64,000 nucleotides of DNA, taken from Actinopolyspora xinjiangensis (GTDB taxonomy: Bacteria > Actinomycetota > Actinomycetes > Mycobacteriales > Pseudonocardiaceae). The DNA is taken from the NCBI RefSeq assembly GCF_900104475.1, contig NZ_FNJR01000004.1, positions 186,001 to 250,000 of the forward strand. Direction: 5' to 3'. Made by a program: the position numbers and the translations under genes. The notes below the pieces were generated by a model. The model had not been told where the DNA came from and did not search any database. It worked only from the letters and a program-made list of their open reading frames with translations. Positions 41,542 through 50,698 of this stretch are shown here, piece by piece (position 1 is the first letter of the stretch; each line of letters begins with the position of its first letter).

Positions 41542-41990
41542 GCGCGGTCGAGCTCTCCGAAGCGGGCGAACGCGCGGTACGGCAGGCGCTCGGAACCGAG
41601 CACGCCGCGGTTTGGGTCCACGGCCTGGCGAAGGCCTTCGTGACCGACCAGAAGGTGGCGGCGGAGCTGCGCGAGGCGGCCACGACCCACCGTGAGCACC
41701 GTGATCGGGCCAGAGAGCTGTTGCGCTCGGCGGGAGTCGCCCCACCGGTGGCCGAGCCCGCCTACCGGACGCCGAAACCGGTCACCGACCAGGACTCGGC
41801 ACTACGGGCGCTGCTGGCCGTCGAGCAGGACTGCTCCGCGGGCTGGCTGGCGGTACTGGAGCGTTCGGAGCCGCGGCGGCTGAAGGAACTGGCGCTGACC
41901 TGCCTGACCGACGCGGCCACCAGAGCCACGCGGTGGCGGTTGAAACTGGGCGTGCGCCCCAGCGCGCCCGCCTTCCCGGGACGGGAGTGA
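41538..41990 (+). CDS. DUF4439 ferritin-like protein
   Basis: The 150-residue protein is all-helical and matches DUF4439, a ferritin-like domain: 'LGTEHAAVWVHGLAKAF', 'HREHRDRARELLRSAG' and 'LLAVEQDCSAGWLAVLE', with Glu and His residues spaced as in di-metal four-helix bundles. It corresponds by position to Rv2844. A metal site is plausible but not proven. The start is coupled to the preceding putative lipoprotein gene, suggesting the products act together. Confidence 0.8.
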   Translation: MSAVELSEAGERAVRQALGTEHAAVWVHGLAKAFVTDQKVAAELREAATTHREHRDRARELLRSAGVAPPVAEPAYRTPKPVTDQDSALRALLAVEQDCSAGWLAVLERSEPRRLKELALTCLTDAATRATRWRLKLGVRPSAPAFPGRE

Positions 41991-42044
41991 GCTCTTCGGA
42001 GGCGTGGTGGTTCCGCACGGGGTCACGCCCCGGCGGTGAAGGGC

Positions 42045-43055
42045 TCACCCCGGTTGTTCGTCCTGCCCTCGTCCCAGTTTCAGGGCCTCGGTGGTGACGT
42101 TCTTCAACCTGCCGTCGTCGCTGTCGCTGCGCCCGAAGTAGGAGGACTCGCCGATGACCACCAGCCGTCCCTGGTGCGTGGAGTCGTAGCCGTAGTCGTG
42201 GGACAGGGTCGGGTACCGCTCCGGCACCTCCTTGCCCGCCGTGACGAGGTCCTCGATGTTGCCGGTGGCGTTGCGGGTCGCCATCCTCTCCAGACTCTCG
42301 GCGGACTCCGCGTCGGGCATGAGCACGGTCACCACCGAGGTGAGCACCTTTTCGCCGTTGTTCAACTGCGTGGTGTACAGCGCACGGGTGAGGTGCTCAC
42401 AGGGGGTCTCGCCGAAGAAGCGCGCTATCTTGCCCGTCGAGTGGTCCGCGCAGTTGGTGGGCTCGTCGGAGAGGTACTCCGTGAACTCGTACGCGGTTCG
42501 CGGCCGCTGGGGGCCTTGGCCGTCCTCTGCCCCGGTCGTGTCCGGCGGCGCACTCGGCTGGAACACCAGCCACAACAACCCGGACACCACCGAAATCGCG
42601 CAGAGCACGAGCCCACGTCCGATCCAGCCCAGCGGGGTGATCCGGCCGGACCCGCCTCCCGAGTGGAGGTGGGAACCCTCGTCACCGCTCCGGTCCACCT
42701 CGCCGAATCCGTTGTGCCCCGGTCCCCCTCGTGACGGGGCGGGCACCGCGGGCACCCGCTGTCCGGCCGTGGGCGGAGTCACGGGCGGTTGCGGTCCCCT
42801 CCACGGCGCCGACCGCGGCGGCGCCGCCTGTGCGGGAGCCTGGTGCCCGCTGTCCGGCGGAGGGAACGTCGGGCGGGTGCTCTCCTCGCCGGAGCTTCCC
42901 GAACGGCCGCCCCCACTCGGCCCCGAAGTCGCCCGTTCAGGTGGTCCGCCATCACTCTCCCGGACCGCATTGAGTGGCGCGGTGTCTCCGCGCTCGAAAT
43001 TCTGCTGCGACCCCGTCATCTGTTCGGGTGCACCGTGGTGATCCGACACGGGCAC
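42045..43055 (-). CDS. proline-rich single-pass membrane protein
   Basis: The product of up to 336 residues has a disordered Pro/Gly/Ser N-terminus (1-135), one membrane helix (about 146-165) and an extracytoplasmic domain of about 170 residues with two Cys ('TNCADHSTG', 'TPCEHLTRALY') that may form a disulfide. It is not assigned to a known family. The start is ambiguous: GTG at 43055, GTG at 43049 (8 nt after TACGGT) or ATG at 43019. It shares its design with the membrane protein at 44784-45761, which suggests a common surface or anchoring role. Confidence 0.6.
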   Translation of the reverse strand: MPVSDHHGAPEQMTGSQQNFERGDTAPLNAVRESDGGPPERATSGPSGGGRSGSSGEESTRPTFPPPDSGHQAPAQAAPPRSAPWRGPQPPVTPPTAGQRVPAVPAPSRGGPGHNGFGEVDRSGDEGSHLHSGGGSGRITPLGWIGRGLVLCAISVVSGLLWLVFQPSAPPDTTGAEDGQGPQRPRTAYEFTEYLSDEPTNCADHSTGKIARFFGETPCEHLTRALYTTQLNNGEKVLTSVVTVLMPDAESAESLERMATRNATGNIEDLVTAGKEVPERYPTLSHDYGYDSTHQGRLVVIGESSYFGRSDSDDGRLKNVTTEALKLGRGQDEQPG

Positions 43056-43114
43056 CTACCGTAGCGGGTAACGATCGTACGGAGAACAGCACATCAGCGC
43101 AGTCCTTCCCGGCC

Positions 43115-44194
43115 TTATCCTCGAAGCGCGTCCAGCAGCACCCGAACGTCCTCGAACGTGTTGTAGAGGTGGAAGGACACCCGCGTCCTGCCGTCCCGCA
43201 CGGCACACCGGACCCCGGCGGTACGCAGCCGCGAGGCCGCCTCGGGAGTCTCCAGCGAGACCACGGGTGAGCGGGGCTCGGACATCCCGAGCTCCGAGCA
43301 CAGCGCGCTCGCGAGCCCGAGGCAGTGCTCCCGGACGGCGGCGAGGTCGAGCCCGGCCAGCCATCGCAGCGCGGCGGCCGCCCCCACCTGGGCGAACCAG
43401 TCCGGGGAGGAGTCCAGCGAGCGCGCGTCGTCGGCCAGCCGCAGCGGCAACCCGTAGAGGCTCTGCCACGGGTCCCGACCCGCGTACCAGTTCGCCCCGT
43501 GGGGACGCGGGAGGAACGCGCGTGAACCGACCGCCAGCCAGGCGACCCCGCGCGGACTCAGCAACCACTTGTAACCGCATCCGACCACCCAGTCCGCCCA
43601 GTCCAGTTCCAGCGGCATCCACCCCGCCGCCTGGCTGACATCGAGGAGCACCCGAACACCGTGCTCCTCGGCCAGTTCGCGGAGCCGTGCGGGGTCGATC
43701 ACCGCGCCGTCACCGGACTGCACCAGGCTGACGGCGACGACGTCGTGTCCGGGCAGGGCGTCGAACAACCGTTCCGGGACCACCTCGGTGACCCGCACGC
43801 CGCGGTCGTGCTGCACCGCGAACGGGAACACCACGCTGGTGAACTCTCCCTGTACCACGAGCACCCTGCTGCCCTCGGGCAGACCGGCCGCCACCGAACC
43901 GACGAGCTGCCCCACGGAGCCACCGGCGGCGACCCGATCGGGGTTCACCCCCACCAACCGGGCGAAGTCGCGCCGTGCCGAGGCCACGGAGTCGTCGAAC
44001 TCGGTGGCCTCGATTCGCCCGCCACGCCACCTACCGACGACCTCGGAGAGAGCGTCGGCCGCGAACACCGGCGGCACGCCGATGCTCGCCGTGTTCAAGT
44101 ACCCGGCGGTGAGCTCGAACTCCGCTCCGAAGGCCTCGCGCATGCCGGAACTGTACTTCAGCCGGGCAAGGACGTAGTCGGAAACGAAGGACAT
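43115..44194 (-). CDS. class V aminotransferase (PLP-dependent)
   Basis: The 359-residue protein has a class V fold: 'YLNTASIGVPP' near the N-terminus, 'LDVSQAAGWMPLE' with Asp185, and 'GCGYKWLLSPRG' with PLP Lys209. The family includes cysteine desulfurases and isopenicillin N epimerase-like enzymes. There is no Cys-containing mobile loop typical of IscS/SufS, so a true desulfurase is unlikely; the reaction is unknown. GAGGA lies 7 nt before the ATG. It is divergent from the yjbQ-like gene. Confidence 0.78.
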   Translation of the reverse strand: MSFVSDYVLARLKYSSGMREAFGAEFELTAGYLNTASIGVPPVFAADALSEVVGRWRGGRIEATEFDDSVASARRDFARLVGVNPDRVAAGGSVGQLVGSVAAGLPEGSRVLVVQGEFTSVVFPFAVQHDRGVRVTEVVPERLFDALPGHDVVAVSLVQSGDGAVIDPARLRELAEEHGVRVLLDVSQAAGWMPLELDWADWVVGCGYKWLLSPRGVAWLAVGSRAFLPRPHGANWYAGRDPWQSLYGLPLRLADDARSLDSSPDWFAQVGAAAALRWLAGLDLAAVREHCLGLASALCSELGMSEPRSPVVSLETPEAASRLRTAGVRCAVRDGRTRVSFHLYNTFEDVRVLLDALRG

Positions 44195-44261
44195 GGCGCT
44201 GTCCTCGCGCGGCGCGGTCGAGCGGTTCGCGGACCAGCCGACCGCGGGACGGCACGACTCC

Positions 44262-44267
44262 TAGACT
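44262..44267 (+). promoter_or_regulatory. putative -10 element, leaderless yjbQ-like mRNA
   Basis: TAGACT is followed by 7 nt and the ATG at 44275. No ribosome site is present. Confidence 0.5.
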
Positions 44268-44274
44268 GCCGGAT

Positions 44275-44685
44275 ATGCACAGTGAAGAGGTCGAGATCCG
44301 CACCGGCGATCGCGAGGTCGTGCGTGACCTCAGTGCCGAGTGTGAGAGGTTCCTGCGCGGAGCCGAGGGGAACGAAGGGTTGCTGCACCTGTGGGTGCCG
44401 CACGCCACCGCTGGGATCGCTGTCATCGAGACCGGGGCGGGCAGCGACGACGACCTGCTCGCGGCACTGCGCGACCTGCTCCCGGCGGACGACCGCTGGC
44501 GGCATCGGCACGGTTCGCACGGACACGGACGTGACCACGTGCTCCCGGCCTTCGTCGCGCCGTTCGTCTCGGTCCCGGTGCTCGGCGGACGGATGGCGCT
44601 GGGCACCTGGCAGTCGGTATGCCTGGTCGACACCAACACCGACAACCGGGTGCGGCGGGTGCGCCTCAGTTTCCTCCAGGGTTGA
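44275..44685 (+). CDS. yjbQ: YjbQ/UPF0047 family protein
   Basis: The 136-residue protein shows the YjbQ pattern: 'LWVPHATAGIAVIETGAGSDDDL' with a conserved His, 'HGHGRDHVLPAFVAPFVSVPVLGGRMALGTWQ' region, and a terminal strand. The family has a trimeric fold with a metal-binding site and weak thiamine-phosphate synthase activity; its main role is uncertain. It is divergent from the aminotransferase and followed by a membrane-protein gene. Confidence 0.85.
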   Translation: MHSEEVEIRTGDREVVRDLSAECERFLRGAEGNEGLLHLWVPHATAGIAVIETGAGSDDDLLAALRDLLPADDRWRHRHGSHGHGRDHVLPAFVAPFVSVPVLGGRMALGTWQSVCLVDTNTDNRVRRVRLSFLQG

Positions 44686-44770
44686 GCCCCGCGCGGAACC
44701 GCTCCGGGCGAGCCCGTGGTGTGGCGTCGGTCCACTCGGTGGTGGCGAACCGCCCCCGACTCGGGAGCGG

Positions 44771-44776
44771 TAATCT
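44771..44776 (+). promoter_or_regulatory. putative -10 element, leaderless membrane-protein mRNA
   Basis: TAATCT is followed by 7 nt and the GTG at 44784. No ribosome site is present. This supports the chosen start over the longer open frame. Confidence 0.5.
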
Positions 44777-44783
44777 TGTTGAT

Positions 44784-45761
44784 GTGACGCAACCACCCGG
44801 TGGGCCGTACGACACGTCCGGCCAATCAGGATTCGGTCCACGAGGCGGCCAGCGGTATCCACAATGGCCGTCCCATTCGGGCGGTTCCCCGGGCGGGTGG
44901 TCGACGGATTCCCGTTCCAGCCCCTACGGCTGGCAACAGGACTCCAGCCGCTCGGGCATGCCGAGGGAGTCCGTCTACCGCGGCTTCGGCACGTTCGACG
45001 AGCCAAGCGGTGGTCCTCCCCGCAAACCCGGATGGGGAGTGATCACCGGGCTCACGCTGGCGGTGCTGATGCTGGTGGGGGCGATCACCATCAGCATCTA
45101 CTACGGCACCACCTCCTCACCGACGAACGGCGACACGGCCGCTGGCGGGGACCTGCCCTCGACCACCACCTGGACACCTCCCCCGGCTCCCGAACCGCGG
45201 ATCGACGGCTGGCAGGTGGGCTACAACAGGCGGATCCAGCTGGCCTACGACGTGCCGGAGAACTGGAACGTACTCCCCTCGGACCAGCGGTACTCGATTC
45301 CCGAGCTCGGCGACATGACCTTCCGCGGCCTCGTGGACGGCCCCTCCTACCAGTGCGGCGGCACGACCCTGGTCGGCGGACGCGCGGTGAGCACGCGGGT
45401 GCTCGCCGAGGACACCATGTCGCGAACCGCCGAGGCCTTCTTCGACGCGGCCGGGGCGAACTTCTACGACCCCGGTGGTGACGCGCGCGACATCTCGCTC
45501 GAACCCGGCGAACCGCGCGAGACCACGGTGGAGGGATACGACGCGGTTCGACTGTCGGGGACCGTGAAGCTGCCCGCCGACGGCGGGGCCAAGTGCGTCC
45601 CCACCGAGGCCACGATGGCGGTGCTGGTTGTGGAGGCCCGAGACGACTACGTCGTGCTCGTGGCTAGCGCGGACAGCGAGCGTCCCGCCCCGTCACCGAA
45701 CGCCCGGGGCGATCGGATCGTTCCCCGGATAGTGGAAAGCGCACGCCCGGTACGCCGGTGA
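44784..45761 (+). CDS. Gly/Ser-rich single-pass membrane protein
   Basis: The 325-residue protein has a disordered Gly/Pro/Ser/Tyr N-terminus (1-82), one membrane helix (85-107), a Thr/Pro-rich stalk and an extracytoplasmic domain of about 190 residues with two Cys ('YQCGGTTLVGG', 'AKCVPTEA'). Proteins of this design are widespread beside proS in Pseudonocardiales; no activity is known. It is convergent with proS. Confidence 0.65.
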   Translation: MTQPPGGPYDTSGQSGFGPRGGQRYPQWPSHSGGSPGGWSTDSRSSPYGWQQDSSRSGMPRESVYRGFGTFDEPSGGPPRKPGWGVITGLTLAVLMLVGAITISIYYGTTSSPTNGDTAAGGDLPSTTTWTPPPAPEPRIDGWQVGYNRRIQLAYDVPENWNVLPSDQRYSIPELGDMTFRGLVDGPSYQCGGTTLVGGRAVSTRVLAEDTMSRTAEAFFDAAGANFYDPGGDARDISLEPGEPRETTVEGYDAVRLSGTVKLPADGGAKCVPTEATMAVLVVEARDDYVVLVASADSERPAPSPNARGDRIVPRIVESARPVRR

Positions 45762-45860
45762 GCCGGGAAGCGGCTCACCGGATACACCGAGAACCGCGTT
45801 ACCCGCGACGGGCGAACCGCGCCGCCGTCGACCACCCGGGAGTGCCGGAACGACCGCCGA

Positions 45861-47609
45861 TCAGCCACGCACCAGACCGACCAGGTGCCCCACGATCCGG
45901 TCGGCGGCGACCTCGGTGCGCTCGCCACTCGCGCGATCCTTCACCTCGACCACACCGTTGACGAGCCCCTTGCCGACGACCAGGATCGTCGGCACCCCGA
46001 CCAGTTCCGCGTCCGCGAACTTGACACCGGGCGAGGCGTTCCGGTCGTCGAGGATCACGCGAACCCCGGCGTTGTCCAGCTCGGTGGAGATCCGTTCCGC
46101 CTCACCGGCCAGATTCTCGTCCTTGCCCGCGATCACCACGTGCACGTCGGCGGGTGCGGCCTCCTTCGGCCAGACCAGACCGAGTTCGTCGTGGTGCTGT
46201 TCCGCGATCGCCGCGACCAGGCGGGAGACCCCGATCCCGTAGGACCCCATGGTGACCCGCTTCGGCTTGCCGTCCTGCCCGAGCGCGTCCAACGAGACGG
46301 CGTCGGTGTACTTACGGCCCAGTTGGAAGATGTGCCCGATCTCGATGCCGCGCGCGGAGCGCAGCACGCCACTGCCGTCCGGTGAGGGGTCGCCCTCCCG
46401 CACCTCGGCGGCCTCGATCGTTCCGTCCGGGGTGAAGTCACGGCCGCAGACCAGGTCGACCACGTGGTGATCGGGCTTGTCCGCGCCGGTCGCCCAGGCG
46501 GTGCCCCGCACGACCCTGGGATCGACGAGGTAGCGCACGCCGTTGTCCCGCAGCGCCAGCGGGCCGACGTAGCCCTTGACCAGGAACGGATTGGCCTCGA
46601 AGTCGGCATCGTCCAGCAGGGCGACCTCGGAAGGTTCCAGAGCCGCCTCCAACCGCTTCATGTCGACCTCCCGGTCGCCGGGAACGCCCACCGCGAGCAG
46701 TTCCCACTCCGCCGACCCCGGGGCGCGCGTCTTGACCAGCACGTTCTTCAACGTGTCCGCCGCCGTGAAGGTGCGTTCCCCACTCTCGGAGTTGAGGAAA
46801 TCGACCAGGGTCTCGATCGTGGGAGTGTCCGGGGTGTGATGCACCTCCGCCGGAGGGTGGTCCTCGATCCTGCCCTCGGGCGGCGCCGGAGTCGTGACGG
46901 CCTCGACGTTGGCGGCGTAGTCGGACTCGCTACTGCGTACGAACGTGTCCTCACCGGTGGCGCACTCGGCCAGGAACTCCTCGGAAGCGGACCCGCCCAT
47001 GGCGCCGGAGGTCGCCGACACCACGGTGTAATCGAGCTCCAACCGGTCGAACAACCGGACGTAGGCCTCGCGGTGCAGCCGGTAGGAGCTCAGCAGCTGT
47101 TCGTCGTCCAGATCGAAGGAGTAGGAGTCCTTCATCACGAACTCCCTGCCGCGCAGGATTCCGGCACGTGGCCGCTCCTCGTCGCGATACTTGGTCTGGA
47201 TCTGGTAGAGGATCACGGGAAAGTCCCGGTAGGAGTTGTACTCGCCCTTGACCGTCTGGGCGAACAGCTCCTCGTGGGTGGGCCCGAGCAGGTAGTCGGC
47301 CTGCTTACGGTCCTTGAGGCGGAACATGTTCGGCCCGTACTCGGTCCAGCGACCGGTCGCCTCGTAGGGCTCCTTGGGCAACAGCGCGGGCAGATGGATC
47401 TCCTGGGCGCCGATGGCGTCCATCTCCTCCCGAACCGCCCGCTCGATGTTGCGCAGCACGCGCAACCCCAACGGCAACCAGGAGTAGATGCCCGGTGCGA
47501 CCCGGCGTACGTATCCGGCGCGCACGAGCAGACGGTGACTCGGCACCTCCGCGTCCGCCGGATCCTCCCGCAGGGTACGCAGGAACAACGTGGACATCCT
47601 CGTGATCAC
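45861..47609 (-). CDS. proS: prolyl-tRNA synthetase (bacterial type with editing domain)
   Basis: The 582-residue class II synthetase starts '[21 protein letters not shown]' after a four-residue lead. It has motif 2 around '[27 protein letters not shown]', an INS editing insertion (about 225-400) and a C-terminal anticodon-binding domain. It charges tRNA-Pro and hydrolyses Ala-tRNA-Pro. AAGGAG lies 9 nt before the GTG at 47609. The rimP/DUF4439/proS neighbourhood matches Rv2841c-Rv2845c. Confidence 0.95.
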   Translation of the reverse strand: MITRMSTLFLRTLREDPADAEVPSHRLLVRAGYVRRVAPGIYSWLPLGLRVLRNIERAVREEMDAIGAQEIHLPALLPKEPYEATGRWTEYGPNMFRLKDRKQADYLLGPTHEELFAQTVKGEYNSYRDFPVILYQIQTKYRDEERPRAGILRGREFVMKDSYSFDLDDEQLLSSYRLHREAYVRLFDRLELDYTVVSATSGAMGGSASEEFLAECATGEDTFVRSSESDYAANVEAVTTPAPPEGRIEDHPPAEVHHTPDTPTIETLVDFLNSESGERTFTAADTLKNVLVKTRAPGSAEWELLAVGVPGDREVDMKRLEAALEPSEVALLDDADFEANPFLVKGYVGPLALRDNGVRYLVDPRVVRGTAWATGADKPDHHVVDLVCGRDFTPDGTIEAAEVREGDPSPDGSGVLRSARGIEIGHIFQLGRKYTDAVSLDALGQDGKPKRVTMGSYGIGVSRLVAAIAEQHHDELGLVWPKEAAPADVHVVIAGKDENLAGEAERISTELDNAGVRVILDDRNASPGVKFADAELVGVPTILVVGKGLVNGVVEVKDRASGERTEVAADRIVGHLVGLVRG

Positions 47610-47853
47610 GGCTACGCGCTCCTTTACGCCCGGCACTGTCCTCGCGTATTACCGGGAAGCGTAGCTGCCGGATTCGTGGTCGATGGCGGCGGACTCCCTC
47701 CCCGGGGAGCGACTCCCCTCCACGCACCGTGCATCGCCCGGGCGGCGGTCCCACGATCGAAGCACGACAGTCGATCTCCCCACATCCGCCACGCGGGAGT
47801 GTGGCTCAATCGTTCCGCACCTCGACCGACCCGAGCGCACGATGGGAGTTGTG

Positions 47854-48129
47854 ATGAGCTCGGACGAATCCAGCGACGGAGGGCTGTTCTGGCACCCGGC
47901 GCGGAAATTCGACGGGAAACGACACGCGATCCGCGGTGACCGACCGCCGCGCGGCTGGCCGGAGGTCGAGGCACTGTGCGGCTCCCGGCTCGACCCGGCT
48001 CCGGTCAGCTCGACGGAGTGGCTGCTGCACCCGACCTGCGAGTCGTGCTGGGAGAGCCTGGTGCGGCAGCAGGTGCCGGACTACCCGTGGGCGAACCCCG
48101 GGGACGGCCGGTCGTCCGAGGACCGCTAG
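47854..48129 (+). CDS. small zinc-finger-like protein
   Basis: The 91-residue protein has 'LFWHPARKFDGKRHAI' near the N-terminus and a Cys42 ... TCESC (Cys62, Cys65) arrangement, with His14 and His24 as further candidate ligands. This resembles small 'zinc finger protein' families of Pseudonocardiales with unknown function. GGGAG lies 5 nt before the ATG at 47854; an ATG 12 nt earlier is also possible. It lies upstream of yaaA in the same orientation. Confidence 0.6.
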   Translation: MSSDESSDGGLFWHPARKFDGKRHAIRGDRPPRGWPEVEALCGSRLDPAPVSSTEWLLHPTCESCWESLVRQQVPDYPWANPGDGRSSEDR

Positions 48130-48262
48130 GCTGCGATGCCCTCGGTGGCTCTCGCGGCGCCCCACCCCGCCACGATCCCGCTCTCCACCTCCGCCCCGCG
48201 GGACGGGCCCCGGACCACCGGCCCCGAACCGAGGAATCCGACCGGAAAGGACCCCGAGTTCC

Positions 48263-49003
48263 GTGCTGGTGCTGCTTCCCCCGTCCGAGACCAAGTCGAA
48301 CGGTGGCACCGGAGCGCCGCTCCGGCTCGACTCGCTGTCGTTCGGGGAGCTCAACCCGACCCGGCGGCGACTGGCCGACGCGCTGACGGAACTGGCCGAC
48401 GACCCCGACGCGAGCCTGCGGGCCCTCGGGCTCTCCGAGCGGATGGCCGGCGAGGTGAAACGCAACGCCGCCCTGTGGAGCTCACCCACCGCTCCCGCCC
48501 TGGAGCGCTACACCGGAGTGCTCTACGACGCGCTGGAGGTCGATTCGATGTCGGCGGTCGAGCGCTCCCGTGCCGACAGCAGGCTGGCGGTGGCCTCGGC
48601 GCTGTTCGGCCTGGTTCGCGGTGGAGATCCCGTCCCCGCCTACCGGCTCTCCGCCAACTCGGCACTGCCGGGTGTCGGCGGGTTGCGCTCCGTGTGGCGC
48701 CCCGCGCTGGAGCCGGTGCTGGCCGCCGAGGCGGAGCCGGTGGTGGATCTGCGCTCCGGGGCGTACGCGGCACTGGCGAGGGTGCGCGGGGCCGTGGAGG
48801 TAAACGTGGTCACCGAACTCCCGGACGGCTCGCGGAAGACGGTGAGCCACCACAACAAGGCTCACAAGGGACGGCTGGCACGCGCGCTGGCTTCGACCCC
48901 GGAGGAGCCGGAGGATCTCGACGACATGGTCACTGTGGCGGAGCAGGCCGGGATCAGGGTGGAACGAGCGGGAGAACGAGCGCTGCGCGTGATCGCGGGT
49001 TGA
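48263..49003 (+). CDS. yaaA: peroxide stress protein YaaA
   Basis: The 246-residue protein begins 'VLVLLPPSETKSNGG', the YaaA/DUF328 opening, and contains 'LYDALEVDSMS', 'DLRSGAYAAL' and the C-terminal 'VSHHNKAHKGRLAR'. YaaA lowers free iron and limits oxidative DNA damage in E. coli, and binds DNA through a helix-hairpin-helix. The GTG at 48263 was chosen at the family start. Two short hairpins follow. Confidence 0.88.
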   Translation: MLVLLPPSETKSNGGTGAPLRLDSLSFGELNPTRRRLADALTELADDPDASLRALGLSERMAGEVKRNAALWSSPTAPALERYTGVLYDALEVDSMSAVERSRADSRLAVASALFGLVRGGDPVPAYRLSANSALPGVGGLRSVWRPALEPVLAAEAEPVVDLRSGAYAALARVRGAVEVNVVTELPDGSRKTVSHHNKAHKGRLARALASTPEEPEDLDDMVTVAEQAGIRVERAGERALRVIAG

Positions 49004-49319
49004 GCGGTCCGGCACCGCTCACCCTCGTCCCGAGGTGCGATAGAGTGTTCCCTCGCGTCCGGCCGCGGCGATGGGCGCCGCAACGGCGCTCCGCTCGGCT
49101 ATGACGCTCGCGGAGCAGTCCCACTGATCCGGCCGGGAACCGGCCACGACGTCCGGACCTCACCGATCCCGGCGGGTCGGCGCCCCCACCGACCACCTCG
49201 CACGGCGGTCGTGGACCGTGCACCGCCTCGGGCGGGCCCGGCGGCCGTCGACGTCGCCGACGGCGGTGGCCCCTGCTCCGAGGAGCACCCGATCCCGTGG
49301 AGAAGGAGACAGCGCGAAC
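49004..49319. other. region between yaaA and the cobL leader ORF
   Basis: These 316 bp hold two tight hairpins that could end yaaA transcripts: GCGCCG-CAA-CGGCGC (49075-49089) and GGCCGG-GAA-CCGGCC (49131-49145). The rest is very GC-rich with no supported gene. A B12 riboswitch was sought here and not found. Confidence 0.5.
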
Positions 49320-49457
49320 GTGTCCGAATACCTCACCGGTGGGGGACCGGGCCCGCTGCCCGGCACGAACGGGAAACCACGCGCGGCCCGGGAAGACGTG
49401 GCGACCGGAACCGTCCCGAACGGGAGCCCGGTGTCCGGGGCACCGGGGCGACTGTGA
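49320..49457 (+). CDS. 45-codon ORF coupled to cobL
   Basis: This small frame starts with GTG after AAGGAGA (about 11 nt upstream) and ends in a TGA that overlaps the cobL start as GTGA. Third-position GC is high, about 80%. The peptide is rich in Gly, Pro and Thr ('GGGPGPLPGTNGKPR') and has no recognised domain. It may be a translated leader that couples ribosomes to cobL, which has only a weak ribosome site of its own, or a small protein. Existence as a real gene is moderate. Confidence 0.4.
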   Translation: MSEYLTGGGPGPLPGTNGKPRAAREDVATGTVPNGSPVSGAPGRL

Positions 49458-50698
49458 ACGGGACGGGAACGGACCCCACCGAACGAGTGCGCGTGGTGGG
49501 CATCGGCGCCGACGGCTGGGAAGGCCTCTCCCCAGCCGCCAGGGAGGCGGTCACCGAAGCCGAGGTGCTGCTGGGCAGCCGTCGCCAACTCGACCTGGTA
49601 CCGGAACCGAGCGGGCTCCGGGTCGCCTGGCCCTCACCACTGCTGCCCGCGCTGCCCGGCCTGCTCGCCGAGTACGCCGACAGGTCCCGTTGCGTGCTGG
49701 CGAGCGGGGACCCCATGTTCCACGGCATCGGGGCGACCCTGGCGAAGCTGCTGGGACCGGAACGGTTGGAGGTAATCCCCCGGCCGTCCTCGGTGTCGTT
49801 GGCCTGTTCCCGGCTGGGCTGGCCGCTGCAGGAGACCCGTGTGGTCAACCTGGTCGGCAGGGCGGTGGACAACGTCCTGGCCGCCCTCGAACCCGGCGCC
49901 CGCCTGCTGGTGCTCGGCTCCGACGGCACGACGCCCTCGAAGGTCTCCGAGCTGCTCACCGAGCACGGTTTCGGCCGCAGCGAGCTGACGGTGCTGGAGA
50001 ACCTGGGCTCGGAGCGCGAACTGCGACACCGCACCATCGCGGCAGAGCTGCGGGAGCACACCGGACCGCTGCACGTGCTCGCGGTGGAGTGCCGCGCCGA
50101 GGACGGGCCGCGGGAATCCCTCGACCGTTTCCGGACCGTGGGGGCACCGGGACTGCCCGACGACGCGTTCGAGCACGACGGGCAGCTCACCAAGCGCGAC
50201 GTGCGGGTGACCACCCTGGCCCGACTGGCTCCCTCCCCCGGAGGACTGCTGTGGGACGTGGGCGCGGGCGCGGGAAGCGTGGCGATCGAGTGGATGCGCG
50301 CCTCCCCCGCCTGCCGCGCGGTCGCGGTCGAGCGGAGCGCCGAACGGGCCGAGCGCATCACCCGCAACGCCGCCCGGCTGGGTGTCCCCGAGCTGGACGT
50401 GGTTCGCGGGGCCGCCCCGGAGGCCCTGCGCGACCTGGAACGCCCGGACGCGGTGTTCATCGGCGGCGGGGTGACCACACCCGACGTGTTACGGACCTGT
50501 ACGGAGGCGCTGGCCCCCGGTGGACGCCTGGTGGTCAACGCCGTCACGATGGAATCGGAGTCGATAGTGTCCGACTGGTACGGCCGACTGGGCGGCGAAC
50601 TGGTGCGCATCGGCGTAGAGCAGGCCGCGCCGATCGGTGGGTTCACCGCTTGGCGCCCCGCGATGCGGGTGACCCAGTGGGCGGTGACGAAGCGATGA
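49454..50698 (+). CDS. cobL: precorrin-6Y C5,15-methyltransferase (decarboxylating)
   Basis: The 414-residue protein fuses the CbiE and CbiT activities. Residues 11-200 form the tetrapyrrole methylase with 'VRVVGIGADGWEGL' and 'LASGDPMFHGIG'. Residues 235-414 are a Rossmann methyltransferase with 'DVGAGAGSVAIEW'. It methylates C5 and C15 and decarboxylates the acetate on ring C to give precorrin-8X. It starts the cobL-cobM pair. Confidence 0.92.
   Translation: MNGTGTDPTERVRVVGIGADGWEGLSPAAREAVTEAEVLLGSRRQLDLVPEPSGLRVAWPSPLLPALPGLLAEYADRSRCVLASGDPMFHGIGATLAKLLGPERLEVIPRPSSVSLACSRLGWPLQETRVVNLVGRAVDNVLAALEPGARLLVLGSDGTTPSKVSELLTEHGFGRSELTVLENLGSERELRHRTIAAELREHTGPLHVLAVECRAEDGPRESLDRFRTVGAPGLPDDAFEHDGQLTKRDVRVTTLARLAPSPGGLLWDVGAGAGSVAIEWMRASPACRAVAVERSAERAERITRNAARLGVPELDVVRGAAPEALRDLERPDAVFIGGGVTTPDVLRTCTEALAPGGRLVVNAVTMESESIVSDWYGRLGGELVRIGVEQAAPIGGFTAWRPAMRVTQWAVTKR

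Noticed and set aside
49004-49319. Possible B12 riboswitch upstream of the cobL leader (CCCACTG at about 49120)
   Set aside because: No B12 box or CCGGTG-N-TCCGG core surrounds it; the sequence forms ordinary terminator-like hairpins.
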